Assembly (NCBI GenBank): GCA_963822175.1
Contig: CAWGGJ010000008.1
Coordinates: forward strand, 62,001 to 126,000
DNA from: FEB-25 sp963822175
GTDB taxonomy: Bacteria > Chloroflexota > Anaerolineae > Anaerolineales > UBA4823
DNA: 64,000 nt
Direction of reading: 5' to 3'
This document shows, piece by piece, positions 53,380 through 62,040 of the stretch. How positions within the stretch are numbered: the first letter of the stretch is position 1; the number at the start of each line of letters is the position of its first letter. The translations under genes and the position numbers were made by a program. The notes under the pieces were generated by a model, which saw only the letters and a program-made list of their open reading frames with translations, was not told the origin of the DNA and searched no databases.

Positions 53380-53830
53380 TAATGGCGCTAAAATGGCGCT
53401 AAAATGTTTAGCTATATACTCAACTATGGCAATATGTGGGTGTTAGAAGAGTGATATCCCCCATATATAGGCGCCCCCGGCGGCTCCTGTGCACTCCTCG
53501 ATCCCTCAATCCCCTGAGCAATCCTGTAGGGGCGCAGGGGAGATCATAATACATCCCATCCGGGATTCCTCCCCTGCGCCCTTCCGTGGCTCCGTTCTTT
53601 GGATTCGGGTGTTCTTCCCGGATTGTCTGACTTCCAGGCGTTGCTACCTGGTCACCTGCCGTGTTGTCACCGCCACCTGGTCACCGCCACCTGCTGTGAT
53701 CTCCAGCGGTGCCGTGATTTTCGGCGGCTGTGCTCTCCAGCGGATTCGAATATTACACCCCACTGGTTTTGGAGGGTGCCGGAAACCCGTCATGGGTGCA
53801 CAACCGTCTGATCCGAAGGAATAGAAAGCT
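53380..53830. repeat. Attachment-type repeat segment, copy 4, with integrase-arm-like direct repeats
   Basis: Two head-to-tail copies of ATGGCGCTAAA (53382-53403), a variable AT-rich stretch, the core GGCGCCCCCGGCGG (53470-53483), the CTGTAGGGGCGCAGGGGAG hairpin (53525-53585), TGCTGTGATCTCCAGCGG units and the phrase TTCGAATATTACACCCCACT ... AACCGTCTGATCCGAAGG (53745-53820). The AT-rich bases 53098-53380 hold only the sulfatase promoter region and a terminator-like CTCCAGATTG...CTGGAG hairpin with T-run (53320-53355). Confidence 0.8.
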
Positions 53831-53863
53831 CACAGCTTGGCGACCACATTTTTGAACTACAAT

Positions 53864-54838
53864 TTACAAGTTCAAGCTCAATAATGCACATGAAAATCTG
53901 CCACCCAATATGGGGTGACTATTCCGCCTCCAGTGGCTTATTATCCAGTCGATTCTCAGGTGCCTCAGAATCATCGCTGGTACGATTACATCCTCGCCGG
54001 TATCGAGCTCGACACGTAACGTGACCTCCGGTTTTAGTGACTCGATCGAGATAACACTTCCAACACGCCCCGTATATGAACTTCCGAGAATCTCGACCAG
54101 ATCATTGATAGCAAAAGGAACCGCATCAGATCTCAATCCGGCGTAAAACGCATCATCAATGTTCTTCAGGACATCTCTCATCACCTCTTTGGGGACATCC
54201 TCCAATCTATATTCGGTAACATTATCATTCCTCATCGATTCTGGTAGCGTTCGAGGGTCAGTTATTCGGGGACCACCAGCCCAACGAACTTCCTGAAAAC
54301 GGGCAATGTTCCAGAACCGGATAGGACGAACTGGCATATATGGGCTCATAGTCCGCAGGCTGAACTCGTGAGAGAGATAGTCCTCCAAATCCGCACCGTA
54401 GTAGATAATATCGGTTTGATGGACAGAGAACACCGGATTACCCGGTAAATGTGGCTCGTCAGGTATCATCCGGTGGATATATATGGGGATGAGGCGTGGT
54501 GCAGCTGATACCAAACCTTTGGCAACTTGCTTGGCTTCGTCTAAAGAAGGAGGACGGGTTCCCCATTCTTCTAGCCAGAACCCGTTGTGTTCAATGTCAA
54601 AAAGGATGCCTTCAAGAGGCAGGTCGAGCCACTCGCGAAGTGTTTCCTCCGGGGCTGCTCGCCAGTTAGGGAATTGTTCGCCTCGTGGCAGCACCAGCTG
54701 CAGGAATCTTCTTAGGTCGGGAGGAAAGCGAAATTCGAATTGGGCTTCGACTGTAGCTACTTCCAGATCGGTTAGACCACTTTCGAATCTTATACCACGC
54801 ACGTGCAAATGATGGATGATTTTTTGCCATTTATCCAT
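53864..54838 (-). CDS. SMI1/KNR4-family immunity-like protein
   Basis: A 324-residue protein. Residues 1-190 have the SMI1/KNR4 pattern: GLTDLEVATVEAQFEFRFPP DLRRFLQLVLPRGEQFPNWR, GILFDIEHNGFWLEEWGTRP, LIPIYIHRMIPDEPHLPGNP VFSVHQTDIIYYGADLEDYL. In bacteria this superfamily mainly provides immunity to polymorphic toxins. The C-terminal part (about 215-310) holds a KOW-like segment (NDLVEILGSSYTGRVGSVIS) that is unusual for the family and may be a fused extra domain. No cognate toxin gene is visible. The ATG at 54838 lacks a good ribosome binding site. Confidence 0.75.
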   Translation of the reverse strand: MDKWQKIIHHLHVRGIRFESGLTDLEVATVEAQFEFRFPPDLRRFLQLVLPRGEQFPNWRAAPEETLREWLDLPLEGILFDIEHNGFWLEEWGTRPPSLDEAKQVAKGLVSAAPRLIPIYIHRMIPDEPHLPGNPVFSVHQTDIIYYGADLEDYLSHEFSLRTMSPYMPVRPIRFWNIARFQEVRWAGGPRITDPRTLPESMRNDNVTEYRLEDVPKEVMRDVLKNIDDAFYAGLRSDAVPFAINDLVEILGSSYTGRVGSVISIESLKPEVTLRVELDTGEDVIVPAMILRHLRIDWIISHWRRNSHPILGGRFSCALLSLNL

Positions 54839-54950
54839 AGGAATCTATCCGCTTTCTGGCGTTTAATTGGTGTATAACCCCACCACTTTACGGGATATTT
54901 AGCTCTATGTAAGGTGTAATACGAATTATACACTAGTGATCTTAGCTGGG

Positions 54951-55100
54951 ATGCTTGGTCATTCCCTGGCAATATTAATGACCACTTATGCTCACTAGCT
55001 CGCTTTGCTCTATGCATGCTATATTCCAGGGACCCAGGATGAGGCAGTTCGCCTAATGGATGATATTCTCACTCCGATCCCGATTGATCTCAGGGATTGA
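54951..55100 (+). pseudogene. 3' tail of a tyrosine recombinase gene (remnant 6)
   Basis: Reads MLGHSLAILMTTYAH, a TAG stop, then after a frame change YIPGTQDEAVRLMDDILTPI PIDLRD and stop. Nearly the same as the tail at 51006, but broken inside. A terminator-like hairpin follows at 55148-55190. Confidence 0.8.
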
Positions 55101-55147
55101 GAAGGGAATAAAGCAGAGCAGCAGCCAATCTGTCTGAAATCTAACTG

Positions 55148-55190
55148 ACCGGTCTCCAGGATGATCTGAAGGCCGGTCTGTTTTTTGTCG
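55148..55190 (+). terminator. Terminator behind the recombinase tail
   Basis: GACCGG ... CCGGTC arms around CTCCAGGATGATCTGAAGG, then TGTTTTTTG. Related CTCCAG...CTGG...T-run hairpins follow at 36442, 45487, 53320 and 59370, so the recombinase genes seem to have shared one terminator type. Confidence 0.65.
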
Positions 55191-55238
55191 CTATTAATGA
55201 GTATTTTTACCGATAGATAGTCCAGCTAATCCGAATAA

Positions 55239-58200
55239 CTACCCTCTCCTTTTCCACATACTGACAATCCCAAGGATGGTTAGTCCCATCCATTCTCCAT
55301 CACCTAGGAATGATGAAGGTTGCGTAGGTGTGAGGATTCCATTGTTGGATTTGATGACCAGAGGCAAGTAAATTGGATAGATGGGGGTGGTGATACTGAC
55401 CAGCGTTGTTTCAGTAAGCGAGCCGACTGAGTTAGTTGCGGTGACCGTGGCTGTGTAAACTCCAGGGATAGTATAGGTGTGGGTTATGGTTCCCCCACTG
55501 CCATTTAAGTCATCACCAAAGTCCCAGGTGAAGATGACATTCGTGCCACTTGTAATTGTGCCAGTTAAGGTAGTGACTTCACCTAGTAGGGTTGGGCTGT
55601 CATTACTAGCGGTCAGACCTTCGATGGGTTGGTCAGTTAAGCTGAATACATGTGTGTCTGAGACCGAGCCTCCGAAATTGCTGGCTGTGACGGTGATGGC
55701 ATAGGTGCCAGGTGTCTCCCACGCCCATCCCACCGTATCGGTCAACCCCCTGGTCTCGGTGATGGGTGGATGCCCGCTTGCCCACCAGACGTATTCGATA
55801 GGTAGGGTAGTCGAAACAGGCTCAACCGTGGCCGTGAAGTAAACGACTGGACCTACGATACCTTCACTTGCGCCTGCGATTGTAACAATTGCAGGAGGCA
55901 CGGGTGGGCCTTCTAATTCGTATGAACCGATATCACAGACTGCTTCTCCATCCCCATTTCCATCCTGGGGGCGATAGACACCGCGTTGATCTGTCGGTGG
56001 GCACTGGGCATCATCCCCTGCATCGATTGCAGGACTGTCGGGCAAAAGGGCATGCGTCCAGGTGGGACCGCCATTATCCTGCAAAGGACCGAGCAACGGG
56101 TCAGTGTTGGGCATGGAGCTGTTGGCGGGGTCGAATCCGCAGGAGTCATCGGAGGAGATGTTATGCCCACCGTCGGTGAGAGAGAAGTAACAGTCACCAC
56201 CTGATGGACTATTCGCTACGATAGAGTTAATGGCGGTGTGATTTCCAAGATTATAGATACCTCCGCCTGCTTCTGCACTATTTCCTGATAGGGTGCTATT
56301 GAAAATGTTCATTGAACCTAAATAAGTAGCAATACCCCCTCCGTTAAAATCTGCACTGTTGCCCGACAATGTGCTGTTGATAGCGGTCAGATTTCCTCCT
56401 TCATTATATATACCTCCTCCGAGTGCTTCTGCACTATTTCCTGATAGGGTGCTATTGTAAATGTTCATTGAACCATCATAAGTAGCAATACCCCCTCCAC
56501 CAGAATTTGCACTGTTGCCCGACAATGTGCTGTCGGAAATTGTCATTGTGCCATAGTTGACTATAGCTCCACCGTTAAATGCACTATTTCCTGATAGGGT
56601 GCTGTTGATAATCGTTAATGAGCCAATATTGGCTATACCTCCCCCAAAACCACTGGTATTTCCGGATATTATAGTGTTGGTGATAGTCAAAGAACTGTTG
56701 TAGCCGATGGCAATCCCTCCACCGTTATGAACTGACGTATTGCTGATAAAGGAGCTATCCTTGATAGTTACGGAAGAATCTTCAAGGATTATCCCCCCCC
56801 CTCCTGGTATACCACGTGATCCATGACCAGCATTATTTAGGAAGTTGGAGCGCAGAATAAACCCTGTTGCGTTTTTGAATGCGATTCCACCACCGGAGCC
56901 TAATGACTCCGGACCAAATCTATTATCTTGGAAATGGCTGTCAATCACATTAATTGTTCCCCCCCCAGCATAAATTCCTCCCCCAAAAACCGCTTCTCCA
57001 GAATAAATATTTCCAATAAACTCACATTGGTCAATAATGACATCAGCTCCATTATTGAATAATCCAGCTCCACTTCCAACGACAAACCCATCTCCCACCG
57101 CTATGCGCTGCAAAGTCAACTCACTACCCGTCTCCACCCACCAGACGCGGGTGGTTCCTCCACCGCTGGTGGTGATGATATCACCCCCGTCTATCACCAG
57201 CGGCCCTCCCGCTGTCACCGAGAGCTGGCTTGTGACTGTGATCGTCCCCGCCACATCGAAGGTGATGGTATCGGTGAGCACATCGCCAGTTCCACAATCT
57301 TCCATAAACGTATTCGTATTGGCAGTTTGCAGAGCTTCGCGTAAAGAGCATAGCTCATCTTCTGGATCAACGATATCATCCAGGGTGGTGACGATAAGCT
57401 GTCCGGGTCCTAATTCGTATGAACCGATATCACAGACTGCTTCTCCATCCCCATTTCCATCCTGCGGGCGTATAACACCACGCTGGTCTGTGGGCGGGCA
57501 TTGGGTATCATCCCCTGCGTCAATTGCAGGACTGCCTGGCAGCAGGGCATGCGTCCAGGTGGAACCGCCATTATCCTGCAGTGGACCCAATAGCGGATCG
57601 GTGTTGGGCATGGAGCCATTGGCGGGATCGAGTCCGCAGGTGTCATCCGAGGAGATGTTGTGTCCGCCATCGGTGATGGGAGCTGAACAATCACCTCCAG
57701 AAAGGCTGTTGGCGATGATGCTGTTTGTGAGAACAGCAGTTCCGGCTATACCACCGCCATTCAATGCACTGTTGTTTGATACGGTACTATTGTTCATCAT
57801 CATCGTGCCATAATTAAGTATGGCACCACCCTCAGTATCTGCGCTATTTCCAGACAGTGTACTGTTGGACATCGTTATCGTGCCGGAATTAAGTATGGCT
57901 CCACCGCTGTATCCCGAACTATTTCCAGACAGGGTGCTGTTGGTCACCGTCATAGTGCCATAATTGGCTATGGCTCCACCCGTGTTTTCTGAGCTATTTC
58001 CAGACAGGGTGCTGTTGGTTACCGCCACAGTACCATAATTTAATATTGCTCCCCCATGACTACCTATTGTTGGATTACTTGCTATATTATCGGAGAGAGT
58101 ACTGTTGATTACTGTTACCGTACCACTAGCATTACATATAGCTCCCCCGAAGTTTGAGTAATTTCCTGACATTGTGCTGTCGGCTAGTATCACCGCGCCA

Positions 58201-59078
58201 GACTCTATGGCAATACCACCACCGTTACAAAGATCTTGATTATTACTGAAATTACTCTCCTGGATGTTTAGAGAAGCGGAGGAAACATAAATACCTCCTC
58301 CTCCCGGCACAAAAAACCAATCACATTCTCCTAAAGCTGTGTTGTTTTGTAAAATGGAACGGATAATCACTCCCATCCCACCCTGGATGGCTATCCCACC
58401 ACCATAAACACGGCCTGTAATATATTCCAGTCCATTCTCATTGAAAAGGCTGTCATTGACAACCAGCGTTCCTTCCAAGCTGTAGATAGCTCCTCCAAAA
58501 TAACCATCACCTAATAATCGATTGCCGATAAACTGGGAATGGACGATTGTTACACTAGCGGCATTGTTATATAGCCCCGCACCACTACCCTCGATCGATC
58601 CATCAGTTACTGACAGGTTCTGCATGGTCAGCACGCTGCCCGTTTCCACCCACCACACGCGGGTCGTCCCACCCCCGCTGGTAGTGATCACATCTCCTCC
58701 ATTAATAACTAACGGACCTCCTGCGATGACCGAGATCTGGTTGGTGAGGGTGATCGTACCTGCCACATTGAATGTGATGGTGTCGGTCAGCACATCGCCG
58801 GTCCCGCAGGCATCCACAGACGTGTTGGTATTTGCAGCACTGATGGCTTCACGTAAGGAGCAGTCGCCGTCGCTGTTGAGCTCGTCTTGTAAAGTGTTGA
58901 CCAGCAGGTTATTATGTAGTTTGTCTACCTCTTTGGTCACCTCCTTACCTACCCATGATTTCGAGATGAAGTCTCCAGAAGCTAATGCATGGCTAGATGA
59001 ACCCAGCATATAGATCAAAAAAAATACCATCAAGCAAGCAACGATGCATGGAACGAAAATACGAAGGCTCTTGTTCAT
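55239..59078 (-). CDS. Very large secreted beta-helix surface protein with CSLREA and PKD domains
   Basis: A 1279-residue protein from ATG 59078 (AGGAGA upstream). Signal peptide IFVPCIVACLMVFFLIYMLG. Two consecutive beta-helix modules of about 510 residues each start with a CSLREA domain (CSLREAISAANTNT and CSLREALQTANTNT), continue with repeats such as STLSGNSSGYSGGAILNSG, and end with PSGGDC...SSDDTCG, LLGPLQDNGG, PAIDAGDDTQCPPTDQRG and CDIGSYEL. Two PKD-like domains follow (YAITVTASNFGGSVSDTHVF, FTWDFGDDLNGSGGTITHTY), then IYPIYLPLVIKSNN and a short hydrophobic C-terminal stretch (GLTILGIVSMWKRRG). It is an adhesin-like cell-surface protein; the (Y)LPL motif followed by a tail may anchor it. 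Confidence 0.9.
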   Translation of the reverse strand: MNKSLRIFVPCIVACLMVFFLIYMLGSSSHALASGDFISKSWVGKEVTKEVDKLHNNLLVNTLQDELNSDGDCSLREAISAANTNTSVDACGTGDVLTDTITFNVAGTITLTNQISVIAGGPLVINGGDVITTSGGGTTRVWWVETGSVLTMQNLSVTDGSIEGSGAGLYNNAASVTIVHSQFIGNRLLGDGYFGGAIYSLEGTLVVNDSLFNENGLEYITGRVYGGGIAIQGGMGVIIRSILQNNTALGECDWFFVPGGGGIYVSSASLNIQESNFSNNQDLCNGGGIAIESGAVILADSTMSGNYSNFGGAICNASGTVTVINSTLSDNIASNPTIGSHGGAILNYGTVAVTNSTLSGNSSENTGGAIANYGTMTVTNSTLSGNSSGYSGGAILNSGTITMSNSTLSGNSADTEGGAILNYGTMMMNNSTVSNNSALNGGGIAGTAVLTNSIIANSLSGGDCSAPITDGGHNISSDDTCGLDPANGSMPNTDPLLGPLQDNGGSTWTHALLPGSPAIDAGDDTQCPPTDQRGVIRPQDGNGDGEAVCDIGSYELGPGQLIVTTLDDIVDPEDELCSLREALQTANTNTFMEDCGTGDVLTDTITFDVAGTITVTSQLSVTAGGPLVIDGGDIITTSGGGTTRVWWVETGSELTLQRIAVGDGFVVGSGAGLFNNGADVIIDQCEFIGNIYSGEAVFGGGIYAGGGTINVIDSHFQDNRFGPESLGSGGGIAFKNATGFILRSNFLNNAGHGSRGIPGGGGIILEDSSVTIKDSSFISNTSVHNGGGIAIGYNSSLTITNTIISGNTSGFGGGIANIGSLTIINSTLSGNSAFNGGAIVNYGTMTISDSTLSGNSANSGGGGIATYDGSMNIYNSTLSGNSAEALGGGIYNEGGNLTAINSTLSGNSADFNGGGIATYLGSMNIFNSTLSGNSAEAGGGIYNLGNHTAINSIVANSPSGGDCYFSLTDGGHNISSDDSCGFDPANSSMPNTDPLLGPLQDNGGPTWTHALLPDSPAIDAGDDAQCPPTDQRGVYRPQDGNGDGEAVCDIGSYELEGPPVPPAIVTIAGASEGIVGPVVYFTATVEPVSTTLPIEYVWWASGHPPITETRGLTDTVGWAWETPGTYAITVTASNFGGSVSDTHVFSLTDQPIEGLTASNDSPTLLGEVTTLTGTITSGTNVIFTWDFGDDLNGSGGTITHTYTIPGVYTATVTATNSVGSLTETTLVSITTPIYPIYLPLVIKSNNGILTPTQPSSFLGDGEWMGLTILGIVSMWKRRG

Positions 59079-59400
59079 TTCAAAATCTCCTGTTCGTCTA
59101 TCAAGCAAGGTGATGAGAATCATGGGCTTGATGGCATAGCCATATTTTGACTTAAATCAATTACTTCACCACCCGAAAGTGGCTTTGTATTATTTATAGC
59201 AAACCACTCTCAAAAAACTCTGAATTAAGATTAAAACTTCATTAGAAAGTGAACGCAGGGTTGATCAACAAGTGAATTCTTACCCCAAGTATCGATGAAC
59301 TTATATGGCAATGTCTGAAAGCCAGTAGAGTGTGACTAGGCAGAGGCGCAGCCTGCCTCCAAGTTGATTTTCTGGAAGGAGGTTATATTTTTTCACCAAG
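59079..59400. other. Upstream region of the large surface protein gene
   Basis: AT-rich, no coding signal. It holds the promoter of the beta-helix gene (minus strand). Near its right end is a GCCTGCCTCCAAG / CTGGAAGGAGG arm pair (59358-59385), of the kind seen after recombinase tails. Confidence 0.4.
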
Positions 59401-59590
59401 ACAATTTCTGGATGATTCAAATGGCGCTAAAATGGCGCTAAAATATTTGTTCGCTTTTCCAACTATGGCTATATGTGGGGGTATATCGAGTATAATACCC
59501 ATATATAGGCGCCTCCGGCGGGATTCGAATAATACACCCCACTGTTTTTGGAGGGTGCCAGCCAACCGTCTGATCCGCATCTGGGTTAAA
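59400..59590. repeat. Attachment-type repeat segment, copy 5, with best tRNA 3'-end match
   Basis: Two head-to-tail ATGGCGCTAAA units (59421-59442), an AT-rich stretch, then GGCGCCTCCGGCGGGATTCG AAT (59508-59530), which on the minus strand reads as the T-loop, T-stem and acceptor 3' strand of a tRNA. TACACCCCACTGTTTTTGG and CAACCGTCTGATCCG follow. No 5' half of a tRNA is present. Confidence 0.8.
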
Positions 59591-59594
59591 AATT

Positions 59595-60420
59595 GTAGGT
59601 TGGGTTGAGCAATCTCGCCAGCGCATGGGTAAGTTTTTCTTTTATTGATGCGTAAGCGAGGCGGTTTTTGCGAAACCCAACGTTGATGGTTGTTGGGTTT
59701 CAGACAACAACCACCGTCCTCAACCCAACCTTTCTGTCATTGCGGAATCTCCCCTGGTTTTGGGGAGAAGGAGCGAAGCGTATGCCCTGATACCCCGAGC
59801 GCAGCGATGGGACGGCGATCTTCATCAACGTCATAAGAAATCCCCTGGAACAAAAACCACCCAACCTATTCTGTCATTGCGAATGCCTGGTGAACTTCCA
59901 GGCATGTGGCAATCTTCCCCACAACCGGACGAATCCCCCGTCTACACAAACCACCAAACCCGCTCTGCGGGTTTCCTATAAATAGCCGGTGAATTCATAC
60001 ACCGGCGAGAATATTGAACGAGATTATCCAATAGATAATAGATTACTGCTCTTTCGAAACCCAACATTTCCTGTTTTTACTCCTCCCCATATGGCCGTTT
60101 TACCAATTTGGGGAGGTTGGGAGGGGGATGTAATTGTAGGTTGGGTTAAGCGCTCTATGGGAAACCCAACATTTCCCGCCGTTGCGAAACCCAACATTGC
60201 ACAGGTCGTAGGTTGGGTTGAGCAATCTCGCCGGCGCATGCGTAAATTTTTCTTTTATTGATGTGTGAGCGAGGCTGTTTTTACGAAACCCAACATTGCG
60301 CAGGTTGTAATTGTAGTTATTGTAGGTTGGGTTGAGGAACCTCGCCAGCGCCTGCGTAAGTTTTTCTTTTATTGATGCGTAAGCGAGGCTGCTTTTGCGA
60401 AACCCAACAATACGCTTTTG
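59595..60420. repeat. Dense cluster of family A, C and F repeats
   Basis: Long family A elements at 59596-59682, 60208-60297 and 60323-60410, shorter A units at 59694-59732 and 60135-60170, a family C unit (59738-59772), the second family F double hairpin (59918-60067) and a CTCCTCCCC / GGGGAGG arm pair (60081-60125). No gene is supported. Confidence 0.9.
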
Positions 60421-60543
60421 CTCAACTGAATGCAAATTTACACAACGATGCCATAGATGAATTGTGCAGCGTATTTTGCCGTAAGACCATTGGAGCTGAT
60501 ATTACAAGCAGGTCTGGCTTCCATCAATGTTGTCAATCAATGA

Positions 60544-61155
60544 TTATTTATTAATGAGTGGCAGCTGATATGGATAAACATAGTCCACACGAACATTGAG
60601 CAGATGAAGTAAGTGCCCACTATTCGCAAATTCTACTAAAACATAATAAGAATTTGATTGGTTGTCGATAACGGGATCGACGATCGTACTATCCTCGCTT
60701 GACCGATTCGTTGTGCCTGTACCTTGAGTATTGATTAGCGCCATACCTGATGGAAATTCTGCGATTAAAGGTCCGCGTTGTAATGCTGCCAGAATATCAT
60801 CGCCAGGAGAGTTATCATAATAATATAAAACAAATTTTGTAATCTTAGCCCCGTGAGGTAAATTAATTCCTGCAGTAAATTGACAGTATGCTTGATCGCA
60901 ATAAAGGATTTGTCCAAATCGGGAATACAGTTGGTCTGGTGTTGATGGCTGAAACGCATACGAGTTCAAGGTAACAAATCCAGGTCCACCAGGCACAGGG
61001 GTCTCTGTCGCTTCTTGATAAGCCTGTTCCACGCGCATGATCGAACTTTCCCTGCCACCTTTTTGAGCGGAGGCAAGAGATCCTGCTACCGACAGAAAGG
61101 TTAAGAGTGTGATACCACATCCAATGACGATCGCTAAATAAAATTTTCTGTTCAT
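60544..61155 (-). CDS. Secreted protein with LPLINK C-terminal ending
   Basis: A 203-residue protein; GAGGAG precedes the ATG at 61155. Signal peptide LAIVIGCGITLLTFLSVAGS LASA. The mature part is a single beta-rich domain (FVTLNSYAFQPSTPDQLYSR FGQILYCDQAYCQFTAGINL, PHGAKITKFVLYYYDNSPGD DILAALQRG) with one close Cys pair. It ends YPYQLPLINK, the same kind of end as the propeller paralogs. No family named with confidence. Likely exported and held at the surface. Confidence 0.75.
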   Translation of the reverse strand: MNRKFYLAIVIGCGITLLTFLSVAGSLASAQKGGRESSIMRVEQAYQEATETPVPGGPGFVTLNSYAFQPSTPDQLYSRFGQILYCDQAYCQFTAGINLPHGAKITKFVLYYYDNSPGDDILAALQRGPLIAEFPSGMALINTQGTGTTNRSSEDSTIVDPVIDNQSNSYYVLVEFANSGHLLHLLNVRVDYVYPYQLPLINK

Positions 61156-61662
61156 TTTATTCTCCTCGTTCATGGGTACTGCTACCTTCGAATAATTGTC
61201 ACATTACCTGCGGCACTTTTTTCGAGTCTATCTGAATGAAACATCATAATTTTAATCCCTTTTGATTTCTGGGAATCATTTTCCCCATTATCATCCATCC
61301 CTCCCGCCAGCCTTGGCGAACTGTCCCTCCCTTAGAAACCTTAAAATATTCGCACTTTCCCTTAAACCTCTTGTAGATTAGAACATTTGTGCTATAATCT
61401 AACCGTACATACTCACCAGGCAATTGCGCCATCCATGAAATCCGTGACCGAAATCCGTTGTCCGCCTGCCCTGCTGGAGCTGTCGACGGTGAGTAACTAC
61501 CTCTACCCATGAAACCAGCCTCCTGACTGCCATTTATCTCCTATCCCCTCTGCACTCACACCAGGGATATTTGAATCGATTTGTTTCCTCAATTCAATTC
61601 AATTCCCCCTAAACCACCATTGATCACTCAACCCTCTCACTGATACCTTATTCCTTATCCTG
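61156..61662. other. Spacer with promoter and possible short leader frame
   Basis: Between the divergent secreted-protein gene and the replication-like genes. It contains the promoter listed at 61371. A 25-codon frame at 61435-61511 (MKSVTEIRCPPALLELSTVS NYLYP) lies downstream of that promoter but lacks a good ribosome binding site. An 88-codon minus-strand frame (61244-61510) crosses the promoter and is not supported. Confidence 0.4.
61371..61398 (+). promoter_or_regulatory. Promoter with SOS-box-like spacer
   Basis: TTGTAG (61371-61376), 16-bp spacer, TATAAT (61393-61398). The spacer contains GAACATTTGTGC (61381-61392), one base away from GAAC-N4-GTTC, the LexA site known from Gram-positive bacteria. 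It could drive the downstream phage-like genes under DNA-damage control. Confidence 0.5.
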
Positions 61663-62040
61663 ATGGCTCGACCCCTGCTGCCCCCCAGTTATATCCAGGT
61701 TCCCGCCCATATCGCCTACCAGCTCAAGCTGCCCTTCCCCATCCTGGCATCTTACGTCTTGCTGCGTGGCCTGGCTTGGAGTAGCACGGTCACCCCCATG
61801 CTCAGCATGCAAGAGCTTGCCAGCCTCACCGGGATCCCTCCATCATCATTATTTCGTCACATGTCCCGCCTCAGTCGTATGGGCGTCTTATCATGGCGCG
61901 CCACTGGGCAGGGTAAACTCATGCTGACTTTCAATGACGATCCTGTTGAACGAGCTGTCGCAGATCAGGCTGCTGATGCTGCTCCTGTGCCGAAAAACCA
62001 CCCTGGTAACAACTCGGGATTCCGGGATTCTCAAAAATGA
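61663..62040 (+). CDS. Phage-replication-like winged-helix protein, N-terminal part
   Basis: 125 residues in this frame. Residues 1-90 form a winged helix of the kind at the start of phage replication initiators: PPSYIQVPAHIAYQLKLPFP ILASYVLLRGLAW, LSMQELASLTGIPPSSLFRH MSRLSRMGVLSWRATGQGKL MLTF. The frame ends at a TGA just after NNSGFRDSQK, while the next frame continues with related text. With one A fewer in the AAAAA run at about 62034-62038 the two join as RDSQNENRLSLLN. I therefore treat this and 62037-62494 as one gene of about 275 codons. Confidence 0.7.
   Translation: MARPLLPPSYIQVPAHIAYQLKLPFPILASYVLLRGLAWSSTVTPMLSMQELASLTGIPPSSLFRHMSRLSRMGVLSWRATGQGKLMLTFNDDPVERAVADQAADAAPVPKNHPGNNSGFRDSQK

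Noticed and set aside
57037..57813. A 258-codon plus-strand open frame opposite the large beta-helix gene
   Set aside because: It is antisense to a well-supported repeat protein, and its Pro/Ser-rich text mirrors the Gly/Asn/Ser repeats on the other strand.
59508..59530. Possible tRNA gene
   Set aside because: Only the T-loop, one T-stem strand and acceptor 3' strand are present; no D-arm, anticodon arm or matching 5' acceptor strand.
61244..61510. An 88-codon minus-strand open frame
   Set aside because: No ribosome binding site, no recognisable domain, and it covers a good plus-strand promoter.
61934..62036. Programmed ribosomal frameshift in the replication-like gene
   Set aside because: The AAAAA run is compatible with slippage, but no stimulating hairpin is evident and other genes here show the same one-base defects, so an error or mutation is simpler.
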